In this document: positions 53,457 to 63,500 of the stretch, in pieces | How the letters are laid out: each line of letters opens with the position of its first letter | Numbering within the stretch: position 1 is the stretch's first letter | Source: Rhodospirillaceae bacterium SYSU D60007 | GTDB lineage: Bacteria > Pseudomonadota > Alphaproteobacteria > Reyranellales > Reyranellaceae | Assembly (NCBI GenBank): GCA_003574685.1 | Contig: QOCQ01000010.1 | Coordinates: forward strand, 114,734 to 178,733 | Direction of reading: 5' to 3' | Length of the DNA: 64,000 nucleotides | Made by a program: the position numbers and the translations under genes | The notes under the pieces: model-generated | Databases searched by the model: none | Told to the model about the DNA's origin: nothing | The model's input: the letters and a program-made list of their open reading frames with translations, nothing else

Positions 53457-53485
53457 TTGACCCGCGCGCTCGGGCTTTCTATATC
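53457..53485 (+). promoter_or_regulatory. Sigma70-like promoter upstream of iscR
   Basis: TTGACC (53457-53462) and TATATC (53480-53485) are separated by 17 bases. This is a good vegetative promoter about 160 bases before the iscR start. It probably drives the isc operon. An IscR site was not recognised with confidence. Confidence 0.5.
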
Positions 53486-53648
53486 CAGTGTCAACAACCG
53501 GTGCTTGACGCCGAGAGTTCGTGTCACCCGGCACTATCGGGGGCGGATAGCGCGATTTCAAGAGCGATTTCAAGATGATCGCGGAGCAGCCGATTTCCCC
53601 TGCGGTGCGGACCCGCCGAAGGGCTTCCGGACCGGATGGAGACTGATC

Positions 53649-54161
53649 ATGAAGCTGAGCACCAAGGGACGCTACGCTGTCATGGCCATGGTCGATCTGG
53701 CGCGCAATGGCGCCCAGAAGCCGGTGTCGCTGGCTGATATCTCGACCCGGCAGGAGATCTCGCTGTCCTATCTGGAGCAGCTCTTTGCGCGCCTGCGCCG
53801 TGGCGGGCTGGTCAAGAGCGTCCGCGGGCCTGGCGGCGGCTACCGGCTGGCCCGCGCCGCCGGCGAGACGCGGATTTCGGACATCATCCTGTCGGTGGAC
53901 GAGCCGATCAAGGCGACACGGTGCAAGACCGATTCGCCGCTGGGCTGCCATAGCGACAAGTCGCGTTGCCTGACGCATGACCTGTGGGCCGAGCTTGGCA
54001 ACCAGATTCATCTCTATCTCAGCTCGGTCACCCTGCTGGATGTCGTTGAAAAGCGCGTCCTGGGTACGGCGCGCGCCTTCAACGGAACACATGCCGGCAC
54101 CGACGCGCCCATGCCGCCCGCGAACGCGCCCGGCCCCGCCAACGCCGTGGCGGCGGAGTAG
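53649..54161 (+). CDS. iscR: Rrf2-family iron-sulphur regulator IscR
   Basis: IscR senses cellular [2Fe-2S] supply and regulates the isc operon. The 170-residue protein has the Rrf2 winged helix (MKLSTKGRYAVMAMVDLA, LSYLEQLFARLRRGGLV, VRGPGGGYRLAR). The cluster ligands are Cys92, Cys100 and Cys107, with His110. The Ala/Pro-rich tail is longer than in E. coli. It is first in the operon, eight bases before the next gene. Confidence 0.95.
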   Translation: MKLSTKGRYAVMAMVDLARNGAQKPVSLADISTRQEISLSYLEQLFARLRRGGLVKSVRGPGGGYRLARAAGETRISDIILSVDEPIKATRCKTDSPLGCHSDKSRCLTHDLWAELGNQIHLYLSSVTLLDVVEKRVLGTARAFNGTHAGTDAPMPPANAPGPANAVAAE

Positions 54162-54168
54162 GCTGGCC

Positions 54169-55299
54169 ATGGCCGATCGCATCTACCTTGACCACAACGC
54201 CACAACGCCGATGCGCCCCCAGGCCATCGCGGCGATGGGCGAGGCCATGCGCATGGTCGGCAATGCATCCTCGGTGCACGGGTTCGGCCGCACGGCCCGG
54301 GCACGGATCGATGAGGCGCGCGAGGCCGTGGCCGGGCTCGTCGGTGCAAGGCCGGCCGATATCGTGTTTACCGGCGGCGGCACCGAGGCGAACAACGCCG
54401 TGCTGAAGGGTGCCGGCCGCGCGCGGGTGATCATCTCGGCGATCGAGCATGACAGTGTGCGCGAGGCGCTGCCGCACGCCGAGGTTGCACCTGTCAAGGC
54501 CAACGGCGTGGTGGATCTCGCGGCGCTGGAGCGGCTGCTGACGCAGCCGGGCGAGCCGGCCCTCGTGAGCGTCATGCTGGCCAACAACGAAACCGGCGTC
54601 GTGCAGCCGCTGGCCGAGGTGGTGCGCCTTGCCCGGGCCGCCGGGGCACTGGTTCATTGCGATGCCGTCCAGGCGGCCGGCAAGATCCCCGTGGATATGC
54701 CGGCTCTGGGCGTCGACTATCTGACCTTGTCAGCACACAAGCTGGGCGGCCCGCAGGGAGTCGGCGCCATCGTGCTGCGTCCCGGCGCGCCGCTGGCCGC
54801 TGCCCAGCGTGGGGGCGGACAGGAGCGCGGCCGGCGCGCGGGCACGGAGAATACGGCGGGCATCGTCGGATTTGGGGTTGTCGCGCGGATTGCCGCGCAG
54901 GAATTGCCCTGGATGGCGGCCTTGGCAGAGATGCGCGACACGTTGGAGCGCGAGCTTGCCCTGGCTGGGCCCGCTGCCCAGTTCTTTGGGCAAACGGCCG
55001 CGCGTCTGCCTAACACGTCCTGTGTGGCGATGCCGGGCGTGGCGGCCATGACGCAGCTCATGGCGCTCGATCTTGCGGGCATTGCGGTCAGCGCCGGGGC
55101 GGCGTGTTCGTCGGGCAAGGTGCGCGCCTCGCATGTGCTGAAGGCAATGGGCGCGGACGAGGCGCTGGCCGGGTCGGCGCTGCGCATCAGCCTGGGCTGG
55201 ACGACGACCGCTGCCGATGTCAGGCGATGCGTCGCGGCCTGGAGCGATATCTACCGCCGGCTCTGTCCGGCGGCGCGGCCGGCAGCGGCCGCGGCATGA
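54169..55299 (+). CDS. Cysteine desulfurase, IscS/NifS-related (first of two)
   Basis: The 376-residue PLP enzyme removes sulphur from cysteine as a persulphide. The PLP lysine is in [13 protein letters not shown], and the catalytic cysteine loop is [17 protein letters not shown]. It is shorter than the IscS encoded next and differs in its catalytic loop, resembling the NifS/SufS-like second desulfurase kept beside iscS in alphaproteobacteria. It starts eight bases after iscR. Confidence 0.9.
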   Translation: MADRIYLDHNATTPMRPQAIAAMGEAMRMVGNASSVHGFGRTARARIDEAREAVAGLVGARPADIVFTGGGTEANNAVLKGAGRARVIISAIEHDSVREALPHAEVAPVKANGVVDLAALERLLTQPGEPALVSVMLANNETGVVQPLAEVVRLARAAGALVHCDAVQAAGKIPVDMPALGVDYLTLSAHKLGGPQGVGAIVLRPGAPLAAAQRGGGQERGRRAGTENTAGIVGFGVVARIAAQELPWMAALAEMRDTLERELALAGPAAQFFGQTAARLPNTSCVAMPGVAAMTQLMALDLAGIAVSAGAACSSGKVRASHVLKAMGADEALAGSALRISLGWTTTAADVRRCVAAWSDIYRRLCPAARPAAAAA

Positions 55300-55315
55300 G
55301 TTTGGAGAGTTGACC

Positions 55316-56554
55316 ATGAACGCAATGAGCGGACTGCGGCGCAACGATCAGCCGATCTATCTCGACTATCAGGCCACGACTCCGATGGATCCGCGTGTGC
55401 TGGACGCGATGATGCCTTACTTCACCGTGAAGTTCGGCAATCCCCACTCGCGCAGCCACAGCTACGGCTGGGAAGCGGAGGCCGCGGTCGAAAGGGCGCG
55501 CGCACAGGTGGCGGCACTGATCGGCGCCGACGAGAAGGAAGTGATCTTCACGTCGGGCGCCACCGAGTCGAACAACCTCGCGATCAAGGGCGTGGCGCGG
55601 TTCTACAAGGATCGCAAGAACCACATCGTGACCGTGGTGACGGAGCACAAATGCGTGCTCGATACCTGCCGCCACCTGGAGCAGGAGGGCTTCGAGGTCA
55701 CTTACCTGCCGGTTCAGCAGAATGGCCTGATCGATCTGGAGCAGTTGCGGACCGCCGTTACCGACCGGACAGCCGTGGTTTCGGTGATGGCGGCGAACAA
55801 CGAGATCGGCGTGATCCAGCCGCTGAAGGAGATCGGTGCGATCTGCCGCGAGAAGGGCGCCTTCTTCCACACTGACGCAGCCCAGGCGGTCGGCAAGATT
55901 CCGCTCGACGTCGAGGCGATGAACATCGACCTGATGTCCATCTCCGGCCACAAGATCTATGGTCCGAAGGGAATCGGAGCGCTCTACGTGCGCCGCAAGC
56001 CGCGCGTGCGTCTGGTGGCGCTGATCGACGGCGGCGGACAGGAGCGCGGCTTCCGCTCGGGCACGCTGCCCACGCCGCTGTGCGTCGGCATCGGCGAGGC
56101 CTGCGAGATCGCCGGCAAGGAGATGGAGGCCGAGGCGGCGCGGCTGCTGAAGCTGCGCCAGCGCTTCCTTGACGGCATCAACGAGAAGCTGAGCAACACC
56201 TATGTCAACGGCGACCTGGAGCAGCGGATTCCCGGCAACCTCAACATCAGCTTCGCCTTTGTCGAAGGCGAGTCGCTGATCATGGGCATCAAGTCGCTGT
56301 CGGTGTCGTCGGGTTCGGCCTGTACATCGGCCTCGCTGGAACCCAGCTATGTGCTGCGCGCGCTTGGTGTCGAGGAGGAGCTGGCGCACACGTCGTTGCG
56401 GATCGGCTTCGGCCGCTTTACGGCCGAGCAGGAGGTCGATACGGCCGTCGAAGACATCGTGAAGCACGTCAACAGGCTGCGGCAGATGAGCCCTCTGTGG
56501 GAGATGGTTCAGGAGGGCATAGATCTTAAATCGATCCAGTGGGCAGCACACTGA
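55316..56554 (+). CDS. iscS: Cysteine desulfurase IscS
   Basis: The 412-residue enzyme supplies sulphur to IscU and to thiolases such as MnmA. The PLP lysine is in [12 protein letters not shown], the catalytic Cys in [13 protein letters not shown], and the C-terminal [18 protein letters not shown] matches IscS/NFS1, which docks IscU. The ATG at 55316 follows GGAGAG. It is 38 bases upstream of iscU. Confidence 0.97.
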   Translation: MNAMSGLRRNDQPIYLDYQATTPMDPRVLDAMMPYFTVKFGNPHSRSHSYGWEAEAAVERARAQVAALIGADEKEVIFTSGATESNNLAIKGVARFYKDRKNHIVTVVTEHKCVLDTCRHLEQEGFEVTYLPVQQNGLIDLEQLRTAVTDRTAVVSVMAANNEIGVIQPLKEIGAICREKGAFFHTDAAQAVGKIPLDVEAMNIDLMSISGHKIYGPKGIGALYVRRKPRVRLVALIDGGGQERGFRSGTLPTPLCVGIGEACEIAGKEMEAEAARLLKLRQRFLDGINEKLSNTYVNGDLEQRIPGNLNISFAFVEGESLIMGIKSLSVSSGSACTSASLEPSYVLRALGVEEELAHTSLRIGFGRFTAEQEVDTAVEDIVKHVNRLRQMSPLWEMVQEGIDLKSIQWAAH

Positions 56555-56592
56555 CCCGCTGATCGCGGACACATGACGCAAGGGAGCAAGCC

Positions 56593-57030
56593 ATGTCCTA
56601 CAGCGACAAGCTGATCGACCACTACGAGAACCCGCGCAACATCGGCTCGCTGGACAAGGGCGCTGACGATGTGGGTACCGGCCTGGTCGGGGCGCCGGCC
56701 TGCGGCGACGTGATGAAGCTGCAGATCAAGGTCAGCCCGGAGGGGCTGATCGAGGATGCCAAGTTCAAGACGTTCGGCTGCGGTTCGGCCATTGCCTCGA
56801 GCTCGCTGGTGACCGAGTGGGTGAAGGGCAAGACGCTCGACGAGGCCGGTACGATCAAGAACACCGACATCGCCCGGCACCTGGCGCTGCCGCCGGTGAA
56901 GATCCATTGCTCGGTCCTGGCAGAGGATGCGATCAAGGCAGCGATTGCCGACTACCGTGCCAAGGCCGGGAAGAAGGTGGCAGGCGCCGAGGGGCCGAAG
57001 ACCGGGGAAGTCCCAGCCGCCGCGGAGTAA
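56593..57030 (+). CDS. iscU: Iron-sulphur cluster scaffold IscU
   Basis: IscU is the scaffold on which [2Fe-2S] clusters are built. The three ligand cysteines are Cys37 (with Asp39), Cys63 and Cys106, and the chaperone-binding LPPVK is at 99-103. The tail after residue 125 is longer and Ala/Pro-rich compared with E. coli. It lies four bases before iscA. Confidence 0.97.
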   Translation: MSYSDKLIDHYENPRNIGSLDKGADDVGTGLVGAPACGDVMKLQIKVSPEGLIEDAKFKTFGCGSAIASSSLVTEWVKGKTLDEAGTIKNTDIARHLALPPVKIHCSVLAEDAIKAAIADYRAKAGKKVAGAEGPKTGEVPAAAE

Positions 57031-57034
57031 CGGG

Positions 57035-57427
57035 ATGAGCGTGGAGACAGTGCCAGCAGCGCCGAAGCCGGCCGCGCCGCGTCCGGCGCGGCCGCGGCCG
57101 CAGTTGATGAAGATCACGGAAGCGGCGGCAGCGCGCGTTCGCGACCTGATCGCGCAGCGCGGGAAGCCGACCGCGGGCGTACGCATCGGCGTGCGCACCA
57201 AGGGATGCTCGGGCCTGTCCTACACGCTCGAATACGCTGACGAGAAGGGGCCGAAGGACGAGGTTGTCGAGGCGCAGGGCATCACCCTGCTGGTCGACCC
57301 GAAAGCGACTCTGTTCCTGATCGGTACCGAGATGGACTACGTGGAGGAGAAACTGAAAGCCGGGTTCGTGTTCAGGAACCCGAATGAGAAAGGCCGCTGC
57401 GGCTGCGGCGAATCCTTCCACGTGTAA
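57035..57427 (+). CDS. iscA: Iron-sulphur assembly protein IscA
   Basis: IscA helps form or deliver [4Fe-4S] clusters. The 130-residue protein has the three conserved cysteines Cys58 (KGCSG), Cys122 and Cys124 (CGCGESF). An added N-terminal stretch (residues 1-24, Ala/Pro-rich) precedes the usual MKITEAAAARV start. The ATG at 57035 gives this extension. An internal start at Met25 is possible but has no clear ribosome-binding site. Confidence 0.92.
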   Translation: MSVETVPAAPKPAAPRPARPRPQLMKITEAAAARVRDLIAQRGKPTAGVRIGVRTKGCSGLSYTLEYADEKGPKDEVVEAQGITLLVDPKATLFLIGTEMDYVEEKLKAGFVFRNPNEKGRCGCGESFHV

Positions 57428-57465
57428 GAGAGGCCGGCGACAGGCGATCGTCCGGACACGGGCTG

Positions 57466-58104
57466 ATGAGCAATCCCACCGCGGCCGCGACGGCCTCTGC
57501 GACCGGCGCGACGTGCTGGTCGTGCGGCGCGCGGACGGCCGGACCGGCGCCTTTCTGCACCGCCTGCGGGGCCGTGCAGCCGCCGGGGCAAGTCGATCAT
57601 TTCGCGCGGCTTGGCCTGGAGCGCCTGTTCGAGGTGGACATGACACAGCTCGACCGCCGTTACTTCGATCTGCAACGGCAGCTTCACCCCGACCGCTTTG
57701 CGCGCCGGACCGCGCGCGAGAAAGCCCTCTCGCAGCAGCAAGCCGCGGCGCTGAACGAGGCCTACGAGACGCTGCGAAATCCCCTGCGCCGCGCGCGCTA
57801 CCTGGCCCGCAGCCTTGGTGTCGATCTGCCGGATGAGGGCCGCACGATCGACGATCCGGAGTTGCTGATGGAGGCCATGGAGCGGCGTGAGGCGCTCGTG
57901 GAAGCGGCAACGCCAGCGCAGGTGGAGCAGCTCGCTAATGACGCGGCGGGCGAGCGGAACGATGTGCTGCAGAGCTTGTCGGCCCTGTTTGCGGCTACCG
58001 ACAAGGCCGCGATCCGCGCGGCGATCCTGCGCCTTGCCTATCTCGACAAGTTCACTGAAGAGGCGCGGGCCAGGCGGTTCAGCATGGTCAGGGCCGAGCC
58101 ATGA
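57466..58104 (+). CDS. hscB: Co-chaperone HscB with an N-terminal zinc ribbon
   Basis: HscB brings IscU to HscA for cluster transfer. The 212-residue protein has the J-domain HPD at 74-76 (QLHPDRF) and the C-terminal helical domain. It also carries a four-cysteine ribbon before the J domain (Cys17, Cys20, Cys31, Cys34), absent from E. coli HscB but present in mitochondrial HSCB. It overlaps hscA by four bases. Confidence 0.93.
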   Translation: MSNPTAAATASATGATCWSCGARTAGPAPFCTACGAVQPPGQVDHFARLGLERLFEVDMTQLDRRYFDLQRQLHPDRFARRTAREKALSQQQAAALNEAYETLRNPLRRARYLARSLGVDLPDEGRTIDDPELLMEAMERREALVEAATPAQVEQLANDAAGERNDVLQSLSALFAATDKAAIRAAILRLAYLDKFTEEARARRFSMVRAEP

Positions 58105-59993
58105 CGCTGCTTGAGATTCATGAGCCGGGCACGACGCCCTTGCCGCACGCCGGCGAGGACACGCTGGCCATCGGCATTGATCTCGGAACCACGAACTCGG
58201 TGGTCGCCGTGGCGCGCGAGGGCCGGGCGGAAGCGCTGCGCGATGACCACGGCACGTCACTGGTACCGTCCGTGGTGTATTACGGAGCAGATGGCAAGAC
58301 CGATGTCGGCGGTGCTGCGCTGGCGCACCTGACCGGTGAACCACACCGCGTTGTCTCCTCGATCAAGCGCCTGATGGGCCGCGGTGCTGCCGACGTGGCG
58401 GCGATTGCCGGTGTCCGCGCCTATGCAGTGGAGCCCGGTACGGGCGAGACGGACATGGTGCGGCTGCGCATCGGCGGGCGCGCGCTGACTCCGGTGGAGA
58501 TCTCGGCCGATATCCTGCGGGCGTTGCGGGTACGGGCAGAGGCAGCACTCGGCAGGGCCATCGGCAAGGCCGTGGTCACGGTGCCGGCATATTTCGACGA
58601 CGCCGCCCGCACCGCCACGAGGGATGCGGCGCGCCTGGCCGGGCTCGAAGTTCTGCGGCTGGTCAACGAGCCGACAGCCGCGGCACTGGCATACGGCCTC
58701 GACAAGGACGTCGAGGGTATTTACGCCGTCTACGATCTGGGTGGCGGTACTTTCGACTTCTCGTTGCTGCGGCTGGAGAAGGGCGTCTTTCAGGTCCTGG
58801 CGACCGGCGGTGACTCGGCACTGGGCGGCGACGATTTCGATCGGGCCCTTGTCGAGCATGCCCTGGCCAGCATGGCGGCGCGTGGCGCATCGCACGTCCT
58901 GAAGCCGGACGAGGCAAAGACCGCGTTGATGGCAGGGCGGCGCGCCAAGGAAGCACTAACTGCAGCGGCAAGGGCCGAGCTGGTTCTGGATCTCGGCGGT
59001 CAACCCACGACCTTCGCGATCGACCGTACTGCCTTCGAGACATTGATCGCTCCCCCGGTCGATCGGACCATCGGCATTTGTGCCCGGGTCCTGTCGGATG
59101 CAGCCATCGAGCCATCCGACGTGCGCGGCGTGGTGCTCGTCGGCGGCTCCACGCGCGTGCCGCTGGTGCGGGAGCGGGTCGGCAGGCTCTTTGGTAAACC
59201 GCCGCTGGCGGATATCGATCCGGACGAGGTCGTGGCGCTGGGCGCCGCGTTGCAGGCCGAGGCGCTGACGGTCGGGTCCGATACGCTGCTGCTGGACGTG
59301 ACGCCGCTTTCGCTGGGCATCGAAACCATGGGCGGCATCGTCGAAAAGGTGATACCGCGCAATACGCCCATACCGGTGTCGCTGGCGCAGGAGTTCACCA
59401 CCTACCAGGACGGGCAGGGGGCCATGGTCCTGCACGTGGTGCAGGGCGAGCGCGAGATGGCGGCAGACTGCCGCAGCCTGGCGCGCTTCGAGCTTCAGGG
59501 CATTCCGCCGATGGCAGCAGGCGCCGCGCGCATCCGCGTGACGTTCACGGTCGATGCCGACGGTCTGCTGACCGTGGCCGCGCAGGAAAAGACCACCGGC
59601 GTGACGCAGCGCGTCGAGGTGAAGCCGACCTACGGCATCTCGGAAGACGACATGGCGCGCATGCTCTACGACAGCCTGGAACATGCGCAGCAGGATATGG
59701 AGGGGCGGCTTCTGATCGAGGCGCGCGTCGAGGCGGAGCGACTGCTGCTGGCCCTGGATGCTGCCCTGGCAGCCGATGGCGACTTGCTGACAAGCGCTGA
59801 ACGCAGCGAACTCGAAGGCGACATGGGCCGCCTGCGGACGGCCATCGCCGGCACCGACCGCGACGCGATCACCGCCGCTGCGCAGGCATTGGAGGAACGT
59901 TCCAAGGTATTCGCTGAAAGGCGCATGGACCGCGGTGTCCGCTCGGCACTGTCGGGTCTGTCGCTGGACCAGCTTGAGTCGAAGGTCGGCTGA
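58101..59993 (+). CDS. hscA: Fe-S cluster chaperone HscA (Hsp70)
   Basis: HscA is the specialised Hsp70 that drives cluster release from IscU. The 630-residue protein has the ATPase motifs [28 protein letters not shown] and [13 protein letters not shown], then the beta-sandwich peptide-binding domain ([25 protein letters not shown]). HscA-type FDFSLL replaces the DnaK DVSI. It overlaps hscB by four bases and precedes fdx by 30 bases. Confidence 0.96.
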   Translation: MTLLEIHEPGTTPLPHAGEDTLAIGIDLGTTNSVVAVAREGRAEALRDDHGTSLVPSVVYYGADGKTDVGGAALAHLTGEPHRVVSSIKRLMGRGAADVAAIAGVRAYAVEPGTGETDMVRLRIGGRALTPVEISADILRALRVRAEAALGRAIGKAVVTVPAYFDDAARTATRDAARLAGLEVLRLVNEPTAAALAYGLDKDVEGIYAVYDLGGGTFDFSLLRLEKGVFQVLATGGDSALGGDDFDRALVEHALASMAARGASHVLKPDEAKTALMAGRRAKEALTAAARAELVLDLGGQPTTFAIDRTAFETLIAPPVDRTIGICARVLSDAAIEPSDVRGVVLVGGSTRVPLVRERVGRLFGKPPLADIDPDEVVALGAALQAEALTVGSDTLLLDVTPLSLGIETMGGIVEKVIPRNTPIPVSLAQEFTTYQDGQGAMVLHVVQGEREMAADCRSLARFELQGIPPMAAGAARIRVTFTVDADGLLTVAAQEKTTGVTQRVEVKPTYGISEDDMARMLYDSLEHAQQDMEGRLLIEARVEAERLLLALDAALAADGDLLTSAERSELEGDMGRLRTAIAGTDRDAITAAAQALEERSKVFAERRMDRGVRSALSGLSLDQLESKVG

Positions 59994-60023
59994 CGCATCG
60001 GGCGTCGCCGCGCGGAGTCTGTC

Positions 60024-60359
60024 ATGCCGAAGATGGTGTTCATCGAGAAGAACGGAAACAGGAAGGAGGTCGACGCGCCGCTGGGTCTGTCCGTGCTGGA
60101 GATCGCGCACCGCAACAATATCGATCTCGAAGGTGCCTGCGAGGGATCGCTGGCCTGCTCGACCTGTCATGTGATCGTTGACAAGGCGTGGTACGACAAG
60201 CTGCCGGGATCAAGCGAGGACGAGGAGGATATGCTCGACCTCGCATTCGGGCTGACTCACACGTCGCGGCTGGGCTGCCAGATCAAGATGACGCCGGAGC
60301 TCGATGGCCTGACCGTCAGGCTCCCGGCGGCGACCCGCAACATGATGGTCGACAAATAG
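60024..60359 (+). CDS. fdx: Adrenodoxin-type [2Fe-2S] ferredoxin
   Basis: Fdx supplies electrons for cluster assembly. The 111-residue protein has the cluster cysteines Cys39, Cys45, Cys48 and Cys85 in the isc-ferredoxin pattern ([15 protein letters not shown] ... RLGCQI). It follows hscA in the isc operon, ten bases before iscX. Confidence 0.96.
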   Translation: MPKMVFIEKNGNRKEVDAPLGLSVLEIAHRNNIDLEGACEGSLACSTCHVIVDKAWYDKLPGSSEDEEDMLDLAFGLTHTSRLGCQIKMTPELDGLTVRLPAATRNMMVDK

Positions 60360-60369
60360 GGAGACGGCG

Positions 60370-60573
60370 ATGCGCAAGCTCAAATGGACCGACGTGCGGG
60401 ACATCGCCATCGAGCTTGAGGAGCGCCACCCCGAGGCTGACAACGTCAATTTGCGTTTCACCGATCTCCATCGCTGGGTGACCGAACTGCCCATGTTCGA
60501 GGATGACCCTGGCCGCTCGAATGAAAAGATCCTTGAAGCCATCCAGATGGCTTGGATCGAGGAGAGGGGTTGA
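60370..60573 (+). CDS. iscX: IscX (YfhJ) family protein
   Basis: The 67-residue acidic protein (LKWTDVRDIAIELEERHPEAD ... FTDLHRWVTELPMF) binds IscS and iron and tunes desulfurase activity. It closes the isc operon, as in gammaproteobacteria. Confidence 0.93.
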   Translation: MRKLKWTDVRDIAIELEERHPEADNVNLRFTDLHRWVTELPMFEDDPGRSNEKILEAIQMAWIEERG

Positions 60574-60641
60574 GGTAGAAGTGAGTGCCCGATTGCTGCC
60601 CCATTCGTGAGGCAGGTTCGGCGCCAGTCGGGGAGATTTCG

Positions 60642-61133
60642 ATGAGCTTCAGGGTGATCGTGCGCACGCCAGTCCTGGTGGCGGCGATATGCCTGTCATT
60701 GGCTGCGTGCGGCCCGTCTCACACCGGCGAAACCTATAAGCCCTCGGAGCTGCAGCGCAGCGGCCAGGTCGCGTCGGGGCGGATTATCGCTGTAGAGGAT
60801 GTGCCGGTTTCCGGGTCCAGTTCGGGCCTTGGCGCGCTAGGTGGGGGTGTTGCCGGCGGCGCGCTCGGCGCATCCTTGGCGAGCGGCAGGACGGGCAGCA
60901 TCCTGGCCGGAGTTGGCGGGGCAATCATCGGGTCGCTCGCCGGCAATGCCGTGGAACGGGGCATGACGCGCGGGGGTGCCACGCGCTTTCACGTGCAGAT
61001 GGACGATGGTTCCGTCATCAACGTCGTGCAGACCAATGAGGCCAATCTCCAGACCGGCGACAGGGTGATGGTCCTGGAGGGTGGCGGCAAAACCCGCCTG
61101 GCGCGGGACGAAACACAACCGCCGGCGCGCTGA
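60642..61133 (+). CDS. Glycine-zipper lipoprotein (SlyB/Pcp-like)
   Basis: The 163-residue product has a lipoprotein signal ending in the lipobox LAAC, so Cys would be lipidated after export. A glycine-zipper pair follows (GALGGGVAGGALGASLASGR, GVGGAIIGSLAGNA), and then a beta-rich FHVQMDDGSVINVVQ domain. SlyB/Pcp-type lipoproteins stabilise the outer membrane. The ATG at 60642 follows GGGAG. It lies between the isc operon and mnmA. Confidence 0.88.
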   Translation: MSFRVIVRTPVLVAAICLSLAACGPSHTGETYKPSELQRSGQVASGRIIAVEDVPVSGSSSGLGALGGGVAGGALGASLASGRTGSILAGVGGAIIGSLAGNAVERGMTRGGATRFHVQMDDGSVINVVQTNEANLQTGDRVMVLEGGGKTRLARDETQPPAR

Positions 61134-61175
61134 AGTCGCCCTTGATCGGGCGGCATTCCGGCCTATACGGAGCGC

Positions 61176-62303
61176 ATGAACAGCCTCGGCATCGACAAGC
61201 AGCCGTCGCGGACCCGCGTGGTGGTCGCCATGTCGGGAGGGGTCGATTCGTCCGTGACGGCGGCACTGCTGAAGGAGCAGGGCTTTGATGTCGTGGGCGT
61301 CACCCTTCAGCTCTACGACCAGGGTGCGGCGGCGGCGCGCAAGGGTGCCTGCTGCGCCGGGCAGGACATCTACGACGCTGCCCAGGTTGCGGCGCGGTTG
61401 GGCATCGCGCATTACGTCCTCGACTATGAAAGCCGCTTCAGGGCGGACGTGATCGATGCGTTCGCGGACGCCTATGTACGCGGCGAAACGCCGATACCCT
61501 GTGTTGCGTGCAACCGTACCGTGAAGTTCCGCGATCTGCTGGCGACGGCGCGCGATCTGGGTGCGGACGCCCTGGCGACGGGCCACTATGTCCGCCGCAC
61601 CGACGGCCTGCGTGGGCCAGAGCTGCGGCGAGCGGCAGACCCCGTCAAGGACCAGAGCTATTTCCTCTACGCCACGACACGCAGCCAGCTTGATCTCCTG
61701 CGCTTCCCGCTCGGCGACATGAGCAAGGCGCGGACCCGCGCGTTGGCGGATCGGCTTGGTCTGCCGGTCGCCGCCAAGCCCGACAGCCAGGACATCTGCT
61801 TCGTCCCTGACGGCGACTACGCCAGCGTCGTTGCGCGGCTGCGGCCGGAGGCGATCGAGCCCGGCGACATCGTTGACACTGACGGCAAGGTGCTCGGCCG
61901 GCACGACGGCATCGTGCATTTCACCGTAGGGCAGCGCCGCGGGTTGCGGCTCGACGGGCGGGAAGGCACGGACAATGCGCCGCTCTATGTCGTGCGGCTG
62001 GATGCCGCCCGGCGGCAGGTCGTGGTGGGACCGCGGGAAGCGCTGGCCCGATCGTCGATCCGCATTGGTGCCGTGAACTGGCTTGGTGATGAGCCGGTCG
62101 GCCTGGGAGGGCTGGCGGTGCGGGTGCGGTTGCGCTCCAGCCAGCCCCTGCGCGGCGCCACCCTGTATTCCGCAACAGGGAGCGACGCGCTGGAGGTCCG
62201 GTTCGATGTGCCGGAGTACGGGGTGGCAGCGGGGCAGGCCTGCGTTATCTATGACGGGGTGGATGGTGACCGCATCCTGGGAGGCGGTACCATCCTGGCT
62301 TGA
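61176..62303 (+). CDS. mnmA: tRNA-specific 2-thiouridylase MnmA
   Basis: MnmA inserts sulphur at U34 of tRNA-Lys, -Glu and -Gln, using sulphur from IscS. The 375-residue protein has the PP-loop SGGVDSS (20-26), the catalytic pair Cys112 (VACNRTVKF) and Cys208 ([11 protein letters not shown]), and GHYVRR. Its place after the isc operon fits its use of IscS. A tRNA-Met gene follows 37 bases on. Confidence 0.96.
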   Translation: MNSLGIDKQPSRTRVVVAMSGGVDSSVTAALLKEQGFDVVGVTLQLYDQGAAAARKGACCAGQDIYDAAQVAARLGIAHYVLDYESRFRADVIDAFADAYVRGETPIPCVACNRTVKFRDLLATARDLGADALATGHYVRRTDGLRGPELRRAADPVKDQSYFLYATTRSQLDLLRFPLGDMSKARTRALADRLGLPVAAKPDSQDICFVPDGDYASVVARLRPEAIEPGDIVDTDGKVLGRHDGIVHFTVGQRRGLRLDGREGTDNAPLYVVRLDAARRQVVVGPREALARSSIRIGAVNWLGDEPVGLGGLAVRVRLRSSQPLRGATLYSATGSDALEVRFDVPEYGVAAGQACVIYDGVDGDRILGGGTILA

Positions 62304-62340
62304 CCTTGCGCCCGGGGAACATTACCAAGCCGGCGCACAG

Positions 62341-62417
62341 GGCTGGGTAGCTCAGCTGGTTAGAGCACGGCACTCATAATGCCGGGGTCGGCGGTTCGAG
62401 CCCGCCCCCAGCTACCA
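62341..62417 (+). tRNA. tRNA-Met (CAT), elongator type
   Basis: A 77-base cloverleaf with encoded CCA (62415-62417). The acceptor GGCTGGG pairs with CCCAGCT (a G-U first pair), the anticodon loop CTCATAA has CAT, and the T arm is GGCGGTTCGAGCCCGCC. A paired first base argues against the initiator type. An Ile2 tRNA with a modified CAT is less likely from the body sequence. Confidence 0.93.
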
Positions 62418-62424
62418 ATTCCAG

Positions 62425-62460
62425 GACCCCCGATTTGGTCGAATCGGGGGTCTTGTTTTT
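62425..62460 (+). terminator. Rho-independent terminator after tRNA-Met
   Basis: An 11-base stem (GACCCCCGATT at 62425-62435 and AATCGGGGGTC at 62442-62452) with a six-base loop is followed by TTGTTTTT. It ends the tRNA-Met transcript, and possibly mnmA readthrough. Confidence 0.9.
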
Positions 62461-62483
62461 CCGCCCACGGGAAGCGGGGTCAT

Positions 62484-63500
62484 ATGAGCGACAGCCGCCA
62501 TGCTACCGACGTCGTGGTGATTGGTGCGGGTCCGGTGGGGCTTTTCGCTGTGTTCGAGTGCGGCATGGTGAGGCTGCGCTGTCATGTCGTGGATGCGCTG
62601 GACGCGGTTGGCGGCCAGTGCACGGCGCTCTATCCCGAAAAGCCGATCTACGACATTCCCGGCTTTCCCCGGATCGACGCGGCGGATCTGGTGCGCAATC
62701 TGGAGGCCCAGGCGGCGCCGTTCCGGCCGGTCTACCATCTGGGGCAACGCGTCGAGCGTCTGGAGCGCACCGCTGACGGCTGGTGCGTGACCACCTCGCG
62801 CGGCGTTGAGATCACGTGCAAGGCCGTGCTGATCGCCGCGGGCGTCGGTGCCTTCGGTCCGAACAGGCCGCCGCTTGCCGGTATCGAGACCTACGAAGGC
62901 CGGAGCGTCTTCTACTACGTCACCCGCCGCGAGGATTTCCGCGGCAAGCGGGTGGTGATAGCCGGCGGCGGCGACTCGGCGGTCGACTGGGCACTGTCGC
63001 TGCAGGAGGTAGCCGCGCACGTGATGGTCGTGCATCGGCGCGCGAAGTTCCGGGCGGCACCAGAAAGCGAAGCGCGGCTGAAGGCGCTGGCAGCCGGGAA
63101 TGCCATCGAGCTTGTCGTGCCTTACCAGTTGCAGGCGCTGGAGGGCCGCGACGGCCGGCTTGACGGCGTGATCGTGGCAACGCTGGAAGGCGAGACACGG
63201 CGGCTCGAGGCCGATGTCCTGCTGCCCTTTTTCGGACTGGCGATGGAGTTGGGGCCGATTGCCACATGGGGCCTCAACCTCGAGCGCAATCTGATTGCTG
63301 TCGATCCCTCGACCGGGACTACGTCAGTCGATGGCATCTATGCCGCGGGGGACATCGTGACCTATCCCGGAAAGCTCAAGCTGATCCTGTGCGGATTCAG
63401 CGAGACTGCGATGGCGGCGCGCGCGATCTATCCGCGCGTTCATCCCGATGAGCCGCTGCATTTCGAGTACTCGACGACATCGGGCCTGCCGCGCATTTGA
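62484..63500 (+). CDS. Thioredoxin-reductase-like ferredoxin-NADP(+) reductase
   Basis: The 338-residue flavoprotein belongs to the ferredoxin/flavodoxin-NADP+ reductase type 2 group. It has the FAD motif VVVIGAGPVGLFAVFECGM, GGQCTALYPEKPIYDIPGFP, an NADP motif VVIAGGGDSAVDWALSL, and GIYAAGDIVTYPGKLKLI. It lacks the CxxC of thioredoxin reductases. The ATG at 62484 follows a GAAGCGGGG site. It could reduce the Fdx of the isc operon, which is an inference from proximity. Confidence 0.9.
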   Translation: MSDSRHATDVVVIGAGPVGLFAVFECGMVRLRCHVVDALDAVGGQCTALYPEKPIYDIPGFPRIDAADLVRNLEAQAAPFRPVYHLGQRVERLERTADGWCVTTSRGVEITCKAVLIAAGVGAFGPNRPPLAGIETYEGRSVFYYVTRREDFRGKRVVIAGGGDSAVDWALSLQEVAAHVMVVHRRAKFRAAPESEARLKALAAGNAIELVVPYQLQALEGRDGRLDGVIVATLEGETRRLEADVLLPFFGLAMELGPIATWGLNLERNLIAVDPSTGTTSVDGIYAAGDIVTYPGKLKLILCGFSETAMAARAIYPRVHPDEPLHFEYSTTSGLPRI

